The notes beneath the pieces were generated by a model that was not told the origin of the DNA, made no database searches, and saw only the letters and a program-made list of their open reading frames with translations. From a virus, in the IMG/VR virus record IMGVR_UViG_3300034060_000588, positions 18,962-82,961 of that record: a stretch of DNA of 64,000 bases, one strand, 5' to 3'. The position numbers were made by a program, and so were the translations under genes. Positions 18,804-25,716 of this stretch are shown piece by piece (position 1 is the first letter of the stretch; every line of letters begins with the position of its first letter).

Positions 18804-20189
18804 TTATGATTTTTTTTCTTGTTCTCTTTGTTGTCTTTTCTCCAACAATTCCTTAACTCGTAGTCTTTGTCTTTCTTCTTTTTGTTCCTCAATACCTAAA
18901 AATGTAGTTGTGGATTCAGTATCAATTTCAATCATCGCATTATCAAATTTACAATTTTCAAACACCACACCGTCATCTCCAATACGAGACTTGGTAATTG
19001 CAATTGTGGCTAACTTCATTTCTTTTTGTTGTAATGTCTTTGCTATTGAAATAATAACGTGTCCTACTTGTGCTTTCTTAATTGATCCACCCATTTGGTC
19101 TGTTGTAACAACCTCTGATGAAATAGAAGCTCTATTTCCTTGTGTTGCAGTCCAACCAACTAGGTCTAATTCGTGACACATAGCTTCAAATCCTCTCATT
19201 ACGGATCCTTCACTTTTCCATTCATCCCCTAGGTTTTTATCCGGAACAACACAATCAATGTAATCTAAAACAACCATATCTATTTTAATACCATCTGCAA
19301 TCATCTTTCTAATTTCATTTTTGATTTGCAACATAGTTTTTGTGTCAGATGGTAATTTCTTTAAGATTAACTCATTTGTCATTGTTTCCTTGATTTCTGT
19401 TACTTTGGCCATCACCTCTTCCTTTTTTTCTGACAATTCGTCAGGGTGAATCTTTGTCCAGAGAATAAAATGTTTTCTCTGTATCACTTTTGGGTTGTCT
19501 TCAAAAAATACTTGAAGAACGTTAAATCCTAGGTTAAATGCGTGGTTTGAGATCTTTGTAAGAATGGTTGATTTACCTACACCGGTAGGTGCTAAAATAA
19601 CACCTATTTCCCCTTTTGCTAATCCTCCTTTCAACAACCTATCAATACCTGGTATTCCCATTGGTATTGGGTGTCTATAGTCTTCATCTAGGACTTGGTC
19701 TAGGTTTGAAAAAACGTCTAACATTGAGGTGTCCTTTGATCCAACAAGTAATGCGTCTCTTACCAATTCTTCTAGTGTGTCATAGTTTTCAAACTCACCT
19801 CCGTCGATAATCTTTTGTGCCTTTTTCATCACTTTCTGTAATTCTTGTTGTTTACAGAATTTAAGTGCCTTTTCCTGTACAAAATCCGCTCCGTCAATAG
19901 GTGCAGACTTGATTTTCTTAACTGTATCAAGTACAACTTTAATGGCGGTTTCTTGTTGTAATTCGGATTTTGCGACTTGTTCTAGGGTATCAAATGATGG
20001 TGTATGTTCATACTTTGTATAGTACTCTTTTATCATTTGAATGATTATTTTAAAATACTTGTTTTCAAAATAATTGTTTTCAATTACCTCAATAATTGAG
20101 TGTGAAAAGTCTTTGTCTACAATGATTTGGTTAAGTAGTTGTATTTGAAAATTGTTACCAAGATATTCAAAGTTTTTGTTCGTCGCCAT
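18804..20189 (-). CDS. Replicative DNA helicase, DnaB/T4 gp41-type
   Basis: This 461-aa SF4 helicase unwinds DNA ahead of the polymerase. Walker A is APTGVGKST (about 199-207), followed by the H1a-type VLQVFFEDNP (about 227-236). Walker B is MVVLDYIDCV (about 305-314), and GWTATQGNR (about 349-357) with Q-x-N-R matches motif H3. An N-terminal helical domain of about 150 residues is present. The extreme C-terminus is a charged Gln/Glu/Lys/Arg-rich tail. Length matches T4 gp41 (475 aa). Preceded by the 149-aa unknown gene in the same operon. No primase is found in this window. Confidence 0.85.
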   Translation of the reverse strand: MATNKNFEYLGNNFQIQLLNQIIVDKDFSHSIIEVIENNYFENKYFKIIIQMIKEYYTKYEHTPSFDTLEQVAKSELQQETAIKVVLDTVKKIKSAPIDGADFVQEKALKFCKQQELQKVMKKAQKIIDGGEFENYDTLEELVRDALLVGSKDTSMLDVFSNLDQVLDEDYRHPIPMGIPGIDRLLKGGLAKGEIGVILAPTGVGKSTILTKISNHAFNLGFNVLQVFFEDNPKVIQRKHFILWTKIHPDELSEKKEEVMAKVTEIKETMTNELILKKLPSDTKTMLQIKNEIRKMIADGIKIDMVVLDYIDCVVPDKNLGDEWKSEGSVMRGFEAMCHELDLVGWTATQGNRASISSEVVTTDQMGGSIKKAQVGHVIISIAKTLQQKEMKLATIAITKSRIGDDGVVFENCKFDNAMIEIDTESTTTFLGIEEQKEERQRLRVKELLEKRQQREQEKKS

Positions 20190-20212
20190 ATAATTTCCTT
20201 CTGTTAGTAAAG

Positions 20213-20219
20213 ATAAATA
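20213..20219 (-). promoter_or_regulatory. TATTTAT box upstream of the helicase gene
   Basis: The gene-sense sequence is AGTATTTATCTTTACTAAC, 23 nt before ATG, followed by an AGAAGGAAA ribosome-binding-like stretch, one of the better SD-like boxes in the window. Confidence 0.45.
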
Positions 20220-20222
20220 CTA

Positions 20223-20672
20223 TTACTTTTGAATAAATTGTGGATAAAAATAATTAAATTTTCTACCTGAAAAAATGTCAGTAAGTTCTGATAATATGTT
20301 TTTCAGTCTTGGGCGTAGGTCTACGGTGTATCTGACCTTTGGGGGGTATACTTTTGCATCAAACGACCTCTGACAAATTGTCACATTTTCTACCTTAATA
20401 TAAAGGTTAAAAATTTCTTGACCCTCTGTTATAGATGTGTTTAACACTTCTGGGTTCTCCATAATTTCATATTGGTTTTCCAACATATAAATTACGGATC
20501 TCATTTTTAAATCATATTGTAACCCATTACAAAATGATTTAATGTAATCATAAAATTCTTCTGATTTGTGTGCGCTTTTGTTAAATCCTTTAACGTTAAA
20601 GAATCGTTGTACAACAATGTTGTCATTACACGTTAATAAAAATTCTACTTTTGTTACGTCTTGCTCTCTCAT
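20223..20672 (-). CDS. Hypothetical protein between helicase and exonuclease genes, 149 aa
   Basis: No family is recognised. The protein is mixed alpha/beta with an N-terminal strand (VEFLLTCNDNIVVQRFFNVK), a central helical segment and a basic C-terminus (VRYTVDLRPRLKNIL, then GRKFNYFYPQF). It has no Cys cluster or nucleotide-binding loop. It starts 10 bases after the exonuclease stop and is followed by the helicase gene. Operon position makes a replication accessory role plausible, such as helicase loading, but nothing in the sequence proves it. Confidence 0.5.
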   Translation of the reverse strand: MREQDVTKVEFLLTCNDNIVVQRFFNVKGFNKSAHKSEEFYDYIKSFCNGLQYDLKMRSVIYMLENQYEIMENPEVLNTSITEGQEIFNLYIKVENVTICQRSFDAKVYPPKVRYTVDLRPRLKNILSELTDIFSGRKFNYFYPQFIQK

Positions 20673-20682
20673 TTTTACTTTT

Positions 20683-21699
20683 TTACTTTTTTTGTTTGTT
20701 TCTAAAATTTGTTTTCTCTTTTCTTGATAGTTTTAAAAATGGCTTTAAAAAATTCACCCAGGCATCGTCCCCCTTTGGGAGAAATTTAAAGAATCCGTCG
20801 TCCATCATCATTCTTATTAGATTTCTATGTCCTCTTCCGTTTGGATCCAACGACTCTGAATAATATAATCTAACTAAATCTTTTCCTTCATCTGAAATTA
20901 ATGGGTTTGCAAGATCCACTAATTTTTCGTTGATTGTGAAGAACTCCTCTCCAAATATTCCCTCTTTGGTTTTCCCGCTTAGGAGATTTTGTAAGGCCAC
21001 ATTTCCTTTTTGTTCCGAAAGTAAACTCTCTGCCTTTGTTAAAATATCGGTATATTTTAATTCAGTATCAAGTATTTCAGGAAATAATTTAAGAAATGTT
21101 TTTTCACCCAAATAAAAAATACCATCAATATTATCTGAACTATCACCAGTTAATATTTTGTAAGTTTTGATATTGTAATGTGGTATCTCTGATGTGTCCA
21201 TTTTAATACCATCACCATTTTTATAATATCGTTTTTGTTGGGGTGAATATATAGTTACCATTTCAGAAATTAATTGTGTTAAATCTCTATCGGATGAAAA
21301 TATTGTTTTATCCTCATCTTCAGAAATTTGACAATAATAAGCGATTAAATCGTCAGCCTCCGATTTTTCAACTTCTAATTGTCTAACAAACATTTCTTCT
21401 AGGTATTGTTTTACTCTATTTTTTTGAGTAGTAAAAGATTGTTCTCTAAAATCTTCTTCGTCTTTTTGTTTTCGGTTAAGTTTGTATTTGGGATAGATAA
21501 GTCTTCTTTGTGAGGAACTAGTTTCACTATCCCAAAATACCACAACTTTATTGTAATTACTTTCCTCTAAAAATCGTCTTAAAGTGTTTAAAAAGTGCCA
21601 AGTACCACCGACGTGTTCTCCTTTATTAAAAAAGTCTTTAACGCCGTGAAAACCAATTTTTAATAGATTATTTCCGTCAACTAATAAAGATTTAGTCAT
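20683..21699 (-). CDS. 5'-3' exonuclease / RNase H of the T4 rnh (FEN) type
   Basis: The protein has 338 aa, close to T4 RNase H (305 aa). Metal-binding acidic residues are in the expected order: LLVDGNN (about 5-11), VVFWDSETSSSQRR (about 53-66), EKSEADDLIAYY (about 112-123), TIFSSDRDLTQLI (about 132-144) and ILTGDSSDNIDGI (about 184-196). These form the FEN/PIN-like active site that removes RNA primers and 5' flaps during lagging-strand synthesis. The C-terminus is basic (KLSRKEKTNFRNKQKK). The gene overlaps the methyltransferase gene by 8 bases. Confidence 0.85.
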   Translation of the reverse strand: MTKSLLVDGNNLLKIGFHGVKDFFNKGEHVGGTWHFLNTLRRFLEESNYNKVVVFWDSETSSSQRRLIYPKYKLNRKQKDEEDFREQSFTTQKNRVKQYLEEMFVRQLEVEKSEADDLIAYYCQISEDEDKTIFSSDRDLTQLISEMVTIYSPQQKRYYKNGDGIKMDTSEIPHYNIKTYKILTGDSSDNIDGIFYLGEKTFLKLFPEILDTELKYTDILTKAESLLSEQKGNVALQNLLSGKTKEGIFGEEFFTINEKLVDLANPLISDEGKDLVRLYYSESLDPNGRGHRNLIRMMMDDGFFKFLPKGDDAWVNFLKPFLKLSRKEKTNFRNKQKK

Positions 21700-22714
21700 T
21701 AGAAATTTCGTTTATTGGGTTTGACAATACTGGTTCTTTTTCCTGGATATAGTTAGAGAAAAACTCTGTAAATATGGCTTCCATTACTGGTACACAAATT
21801 GAGTTTCCGGCTAAAGATACGTGACCTTTTGTTGATAACGATGTTGCTAATAATAAATCAATATCTTCATCACGAACACCCATAAATCTATAACCCTCTC
21901 TTGCGGTAATTGTTCTTACTCTACCGTCTCTTGTCATAATCTGTGGGGATCCACTGGTTGTTAGACAAGGTGAACATCCTTCAATAGAATAGATCCTTCT
22001 TGCTTGGTCGTAACTAATATCGTCTCGTCTAGCAATTAACCTACAAATTGTGTGATGTTTTGGTTGATGTAAAGTGTATGGACAATCAATAAATAACGAT
22101 TGATCTTCGGTATCCTCAATAAATGTGTCCATAGGTATCCTAGTTTTTTTGTGACTGTCAACATTCATCATTTTTTGTTTTACATCATCTTTGTCACCAT
22201 TTAAAACAGAAATCATAAAAACTCTTTCTCTATTTTGGGGACAACCGAAATCAGCACCATTTAAAATTTTCCAATATGACGTATAACCTAATCCACGAAG
22301 AAAATAAATGTGTTTTTTAAAATTTTCATAATGATTTTTAGACACAAGATTTTTAACGTTTTCCATCAACAAATATTGTGGTCTATTAACGGATAATAAT
22401 CTTTCAACATCAAATAGTAACCCACTTCTTGTACCTTCTTTAATTCCTCGTTGAACACCTGAAATTGAGATGTCCTGACAAGGGAATGAATATGTTAATA
22501 AGTCACAATCTGGAAAGTTATTTTCATCAACTTTTGTTATGTCTCCTAAATTTCCACTTGTTGTTGTATGTAAAGCATCGTAACATTCGTTTGCTTGTTT
22601 GAAGTTGTCACAGTTTGCAACATTTTCATAATTAACACCAATGTATTTAAGTGCCAACTCTTGTGTTCCGTAACCGGAAAATAATGATACTACTTTTAAT
22701 TTATTATTATTCAT
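21692..22714 (-). CDS. DNA (cytosine-5) methyltransferase
   Basis: This 340-aa enzyme methylates cytosine C5 in DNA using S-adenosylmethionine. Conserved motifs run in standard order: motif I VVSLFSGYGTQELAL (about 8-22), motif IV YSFPCQDIS with catalytic Cys near 79, motif VI YLLMENVKN (about 114-122), motif VIII QNRERVFMIS (about 160-169), and a C-terminal motif X-like GHVSLAGNSICVPV (about 302-315). The target-recognition region is short (about 180-270), so specificity cannot be read. No restriction enzyme is adjacent, suggesting protection of phage DNA from host restriction. It overlaps both operon neighbours by 8 bases. Confidence 0.88.
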   Translation of the reverse strand: MNNNKLKVVSLFSGYGTQELALKYIGVNYENVANCDNFKQANECYDALHTTTSGNLGDITKVDENNFPDCDLLTYSFPCQDISISGVQRGIKEGTRSGLLFDVERLLSVNRPQYLLMENVKNLVSKNHYENFKKHIYFLRGLGYTSYWKILNGADFGCPQNRERVFMISVLNGDKDDVKQKMMNVDSHKKTRIPMDTFIEDTEDQSLFIDCPYTLHQPKHHTICRLIARRDDISYDQARRIYSIEGCSPCLTTSGSPQIMTRDGRVRTITAREGYRFMGVRDEDIDLLLATSLSTKGHVSLAGNSICVPVMEAIFTEFFSNYIQEKEPVLSNPINEISND

Positions 22715-23711
22715 ATACCTTTTCTTCTTTTAAATCAAATTCACCATCTACACCAATAATATTTTTCCAATATTCGGCATGTTCACTTTTGTAGGTCTCA
22801 ATAGACTTCTTTTCTTCTGTCGCATCTTTTCCAGGTAAAAAACCGTGGGGTGTTACAATAATTTTACCATCTTCAAAACCAAGGCCATTTATATGGTTTT
22901 TCATAACCGATACTTTTGTTCTTGACGCAAATTTAACAGTTCTTTTATCTTTTGTTGCCGTAATTTTTGTTGTTCCAGCACCTTTTTGGTTTCCGTATAA
23001 AAATACCAAAGATGAGTTTAACCAAATTGCTTCACCACCTTTTGCTTTGATTTTTGGTTGACCAAATGGATTGTCTGGTAATTCAACCCAAGGTTGGTTA
23101 ACGATAATTAACGTATTTTCGTATTTTGTATCTGCTTTTCTTGATCCAGAAATACGTTGGTTAATTCCCATACCGATCTTATCCGCTAAAACACTTGCGT
23201 TGTGTTGTTTACCACCTTTACCTTCGTAAGTCATTTTACAAGGAACTGAACCAACTGAATCCCACATAATACATAAAGAATAATCAAGTTCACCTTTTTC
23301 TTGTGCGTCTAATAACTCATTAATATATTCGGTAATTTGTTCAATATAACTAAAATTATTATTAAACAAGAAGAAACCATCCCAAGTTAACTCGCCGGTT
23401 TCTTCATCTACAACCTCTTCACATTCAAAACCCATAAGTCTTGAGTGTTCAAAAGACCATTTTTGTTCTGTAATGATAAAAACAGGTAGTATCTCTTTTT
23501 TCTGTGCGTCAACGGCTGTTTTTACAAGTGCTGTTGTTTTACCAGTATCAGAGTGTCCTAAAAACATATTAATATGTCCCATCGCTGGACCTGGTAAGCC
23601 TACCGCATCTAAAAATGCTGGTCCTAAATCAAAATATCTTTGTGGTTTGTATTTTGCGTCCGATGAGAATTTTTTCTTTATCGAACTAAAGTCTGTTTTT
23701 TTAATTGCCAT
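22707..23711 (-). CDS. uvsX: RecA/UvsX-like recombinase
   Basis: This 334-aa strand-exchange ATPase has Walker A LGHSDTGKTTA (about 51-61), Walker B LCIMWDSVGSVP (about 143-154) and a RecA-type NTLIIVNQPW segment. AKGGEAIWLNSS matches the region after loop L2. It would drive homologous recombination and recombination-dependent replication together with gp32. Length is a little less than T4 UvsX (391 aa). The gene sits between gp32 and the methyltransferase, sharing 8 bases with the latter. A hairpin lies upstream between gp32 and this gene, so its transcription may be partly separate from that of gp32. Confidence 0.85.
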   Translation of the reverse strand: MAIKKTDFSSIKKKFSSDAKYKPQRYFDLGPAFLDAVGLPGPAMGHINMFLGHSDTGKTTALVKTAVDAQKKEILPVFIITEQKWSFEHSRLMGFECEEVVDEETGELTWDGFFLFNNNFSYIEQITEYINELLDAQEKGELDYSLCIMWDSVGSVPCKMTYEGKGGKQHNASVLADKIGMGINQRISGSRKADTKYENTLIIVNQPWVELPDNPFGQPKIKAKGGEAIWLNSSLVFLYGNQKGAGTTKITATKDKRTVKFASRTKVSVMKNHINGLGFEDGKIIVTPHGFLPGKDATEEKKSIETYKSEHAEYWKNIIGVDGEFDLKEEKVYE

Positions 23712-23734
23712 AAGTTTTTTTTAAAAAGATAAGT

Positions 23735-23768
23735 AAAAATGGGTACATTGTCTACTAATATACCCATT
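23735..23768 (-). terminator. Hairpin between the gp32 and UvsX genes
   Basis: An 8-bp stem (AATGGGTA at 23738-23745, TACCCATT at 23761-23768, loop 15 nt) is followed by about 5 T on the minus strand. It is weak and may attenuate rather than stop transcription, giving more gp32 than UvsX. Confidence 0.5.
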
Positions 23769-23781
23769 AATTTAAATAAAA

Positions 23782-24648
23782 TTAGAATGGTAACTCTTCG
23801 TCAATTTCGTCATTTACTTGTGGATCCACAGTTTTTGGTTCTGGTTTAGAATTTCCACCACCCATAGTAATTTCAGCTTCTGTTGTATTACTATAAGCAT
23901 ATTTTCCAGCGTCTGAATCCCATCTTGGTGTTTCACCTCTAGCAATCGCTTCAAGATATTCGGCAGGTTTTTTAGAATAAACACCATCCCAAGTAAGTTC
24001 GTCTTCAACCCAACTTTTCATTGTGTCGTCGTCTTCGTGAACTGGTGTTGGGTCATCATACATAACCGTTTGGATTACCGTATAGAACGCACCTTTAGGT
24101 GTTTTTGCTTTTGTTAGTTCAAGAATTAAATCTCTACCTTTGTCAGCATCTGCAACATCACCTTTTGCTTTGTAGATTGGGATAATTTTATCAAAAATTC
24201 CTTCCTGTTTGTAATTGTGTTTGAATCTCCAAAATTTAGGTCCGTCTTGTTCGTTGTCACGGTCAATAACTTTAACAATATAAAACTTACGAGGTTTGTA
24301 TTGTTTTGCCAATTCTTTGTCGGATTCTTTACCAGTTGACATTAATTCCTCATAAACCTCACTTAACGGTGAACGCTCATTGTCATTTTTTCCTGGATCG
24401 TAGAATTTTTGCCATTTACCATCAACATTGATTTCGTGAAACCAAACCTCCTTAAAGGGTGAGGATCCGTCGGGTGTTGGTAGGATACGAATCTTTTTTT
24501 GTGCTTGCTTTTCGTTGTCTTTAAGTATTGCAGCAAAATACTTTTTCATTCTCTCTTCTTGTGACATTTTTGAAGTGGAAGAAGAACCACTTTGTTTTGC
24601 ATTCTCGTACTGAGCCAAAACCGCATCTAGAACATTGCTTGTCGCCAT
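23782..24648 (-). CDS. Single-stranded DNA-binding protein, T4 gp32-like
   Basis: This 288-aa protein coats single-stranded DNA in replication and recombination. Features of the family are an N-terminal basic/helical segment, the IRILPTPDG strand (about 53-61), the FWRFKHNYKQEGIFDKI segment (about 140-156), and a C-terminal acidic tail ending DEIDEELPF that in T4 contacts partner proteins. Length is near T4 gp32 (301 aa). Unlike T4 gp32 it contains no cysteine at all, so the zinc site of T4 gp32 (H64, C77, C87, C90) is absent. It heads the replication operon after a strong terminator. Confidence 0.8.
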   Translation of the reverse strand: MATSNVLDAVLAQYENAKQSGSSSTSKMSQEERMKKYFAAILKDNEKQAQKKIRILPTPDGSSPFKEVWFHEINVDGKWQKFYDPGKNDNERSPLSEVYEELMSTGKESDKELAKQYKPRKFYIVKVIDRDNEQDGPKFWRFKHNYKQEGIFDKIIPIYKAKGDVADADKGRDLILELTKAKTPKGAFYTVIQTVMYDDPTPVHEDDDTMKSWVEDELTWDGVYSKKPAEYLEAIARGETPRWDSDAGKYAYSNTTEAEITMGGGNSKPEPKTVDPQVNDEIDEELPF

Positions 24649-24718
24649 ATATATATTTGTTTAAAAGTTTACAATAGAAAATATAAGTTAAATAAAAATA
24701 GTAGTCAATATGCTTAAT

Positions 24719-24755
24719 AAAAAAAAGTTTAAGGTCGTAATTTGCGACCTTAAAC
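24719..24755 (-). terminator. Strong rho-independent terminator ending the inner-tail operon
   Basis: A perfect 11-bp stem (GTTTAAGGTCG at 24727-24737 with CGACCTTAAAC at 24745-24755, loop 7 nt) is followed by eight T on the minus strand. It lies 1 base after the stop of the 230-aa gene and isolates it from gp32. Confidence 0.88.
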
Positions 24756-24756
24756 A

Positions 24757-25449
24757 TTACATTGTATCGTTTTCGTCATTAAAGTCATTAAAGGTATCTC
24801 TAACTGCTTTAGGTGACATTTCTTCAACTTGGTCTGTGGTTAAAACGTACTCATTCTTTCCGCTTTGTTCCATTTCACCTTGTTTGTCTTCAAAAAAATC
24901 TGATAGTTTCTGGTTGAATGGCCCAGAATCAAGACTTCTCAATTCCAATTTTTCAACCGGTGTTTTTGGTCTAAATTTATCAAATTTAGCTTCTAGGTCA
25001 TTAATTTTGTTAACAAGATTATCCATTTCTCCTAATTTACTTTCCAAGTTTTGTAGTTGGCCAAATAAATTATTAAAATATTCTTCTTGTTTATCCGACA
25101 TAGATTTTTGTGTATCAACAAGATCGGTAATATCAAGTTCTTCAACATCACCACTATCGTCCATACTTTCTTCATCACCTTTAACTTCTTCAACATCTGG
25201 ATCATTAGCAATATCAACAGTTGTTCCTGTTGTTGCGCCAGTAGCCCCTAAATCACCTCCCGGAGGTGGTGGTGGTGTTCCTAAATCAGTAGGTTCTGCC
25301 GTTGGTGGTGGTGGAATCTCTCCAGGTATTTCTTCTCCTTCAATTGGCGCTCCCAAATCAATTGGTTCTTCAGCCGCTTGTTCAACAATATAGTTGTTGA
25401 TACTATTAAATCTTCTAATTTCTTCAAGTATTTTTTTGTCTACTTTCAT
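24757..25449 (-). CDS. Acidic Pro/Gly-rich coiled-coil protein, 230 aa
   Basis: No family is recognised. Residues 1-22 form a basic helix ending in NNYIVEQ. Residues about 25-75 are Pro/Gly/Thr-rich with PPPP and PPPPPG runs. Residues about 80-115 are strongly acidic. Residues about 118-160 look like a coiled coil (LFGQLQNLESKLGEMDNLVN). The C-terminus is acidic. The I-V-E-Q junction fits the (I/L)xE cleavage rule of T4-type prohead proteases and resembles the starts of the 130-aa and HAD-like proteins. It could be a scaffold-like or capsid-internal protein; this is inference. It is the last gene of the inner-tail transcript. Confidence 0.5.
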   Translation of the reverse strand: MKVDKKILEEIRRFNSINNYIVEQAAEEPIDLGAPIEGEEIPGEIPPPPTAEPTDLGTPPPPPGGDLGATGATTGTTVDIANDPDVEEVKGDEESMDDSGDVEELDITDLVDTQKSMSDKQEEYFNNLFGQLQNLESKLGEMDNLVNKINDLEAKFDKFRPKTPVEKLELRSLDSGPFNQKLSDFFEDKQGEMEQSGKNEYVLTTDQVEEMSPKAVRDTFNDFNDENDTM

Positions 25450-25450
25450 T

Positions 25451-25678
25451 TTAACCGTTTAATAATGTTTTTATTCCAGATTTGGTTTCAACGTGGATTT
25501 TTTTAAATTGTCTCATTGTGTTGTCAACTCTTTCAATAAGACCATCCTTCATTCTAAGTGTATAACAATCTCCAGTATCTAAATCACAAACTTGTTTTGT
25601 GCCGTCACCCATATCTTTTTCCGACATTCTTGTATTTTTACCAAGATAATTGTCTAATATTAATTTAGTGTTGTTCAT
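25451..25678 (-). CDS. Hypothetical small protein, 75 aa
   Basis: The family is unrecognised. The sequence has VCDLDTGDCYTLRMKDGLIERVD (two Cys flanking a turn), which suggests a small beta hairpin, and a basic C-terminal half. It lies 1 base upstream of the 230-aa gene in the same direction, so the two are co-translated. A good TATTTAT box lies 14 nt before the start. Confidence 0.5.
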   Translation of the reverse strand: MNNTKLILDNYLGKNTRMSEKDMGDGTKQVCDLDTGDCYTLRMKDGLIERVDNTMRQFKKIHVETKSGIKTLLNG

Positions 25679-25692
25679 ACAATTTTTTATTT

Positions 25693-25699
25693 ATAAATA
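25693..25699 (-). promoter_or_regulatory. TATTTAT box upstream of the 75-aa gene
   Basis: The gene-sense sequence is GATATTTATAAATAAAAAA, 14 nt before ATG. It also contains TATAAATA, the classical T4 late box, in the same orientation. Confidence 0.5.
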
Positions 25700-25716
25700 T
25701 CTAGTAATTTCAAATA

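Noticed and set aside
24710-25393. Long plus-strand open frame (227 codons, Ser/Pro/Gly-rich) opposite the 230-aa gene.
   Set aside because: It is antisense to the Pro/Gly/acidic stretch of the real gene; its sequence is a low-complexity mirror of that region, and a terminator lies inside its start.
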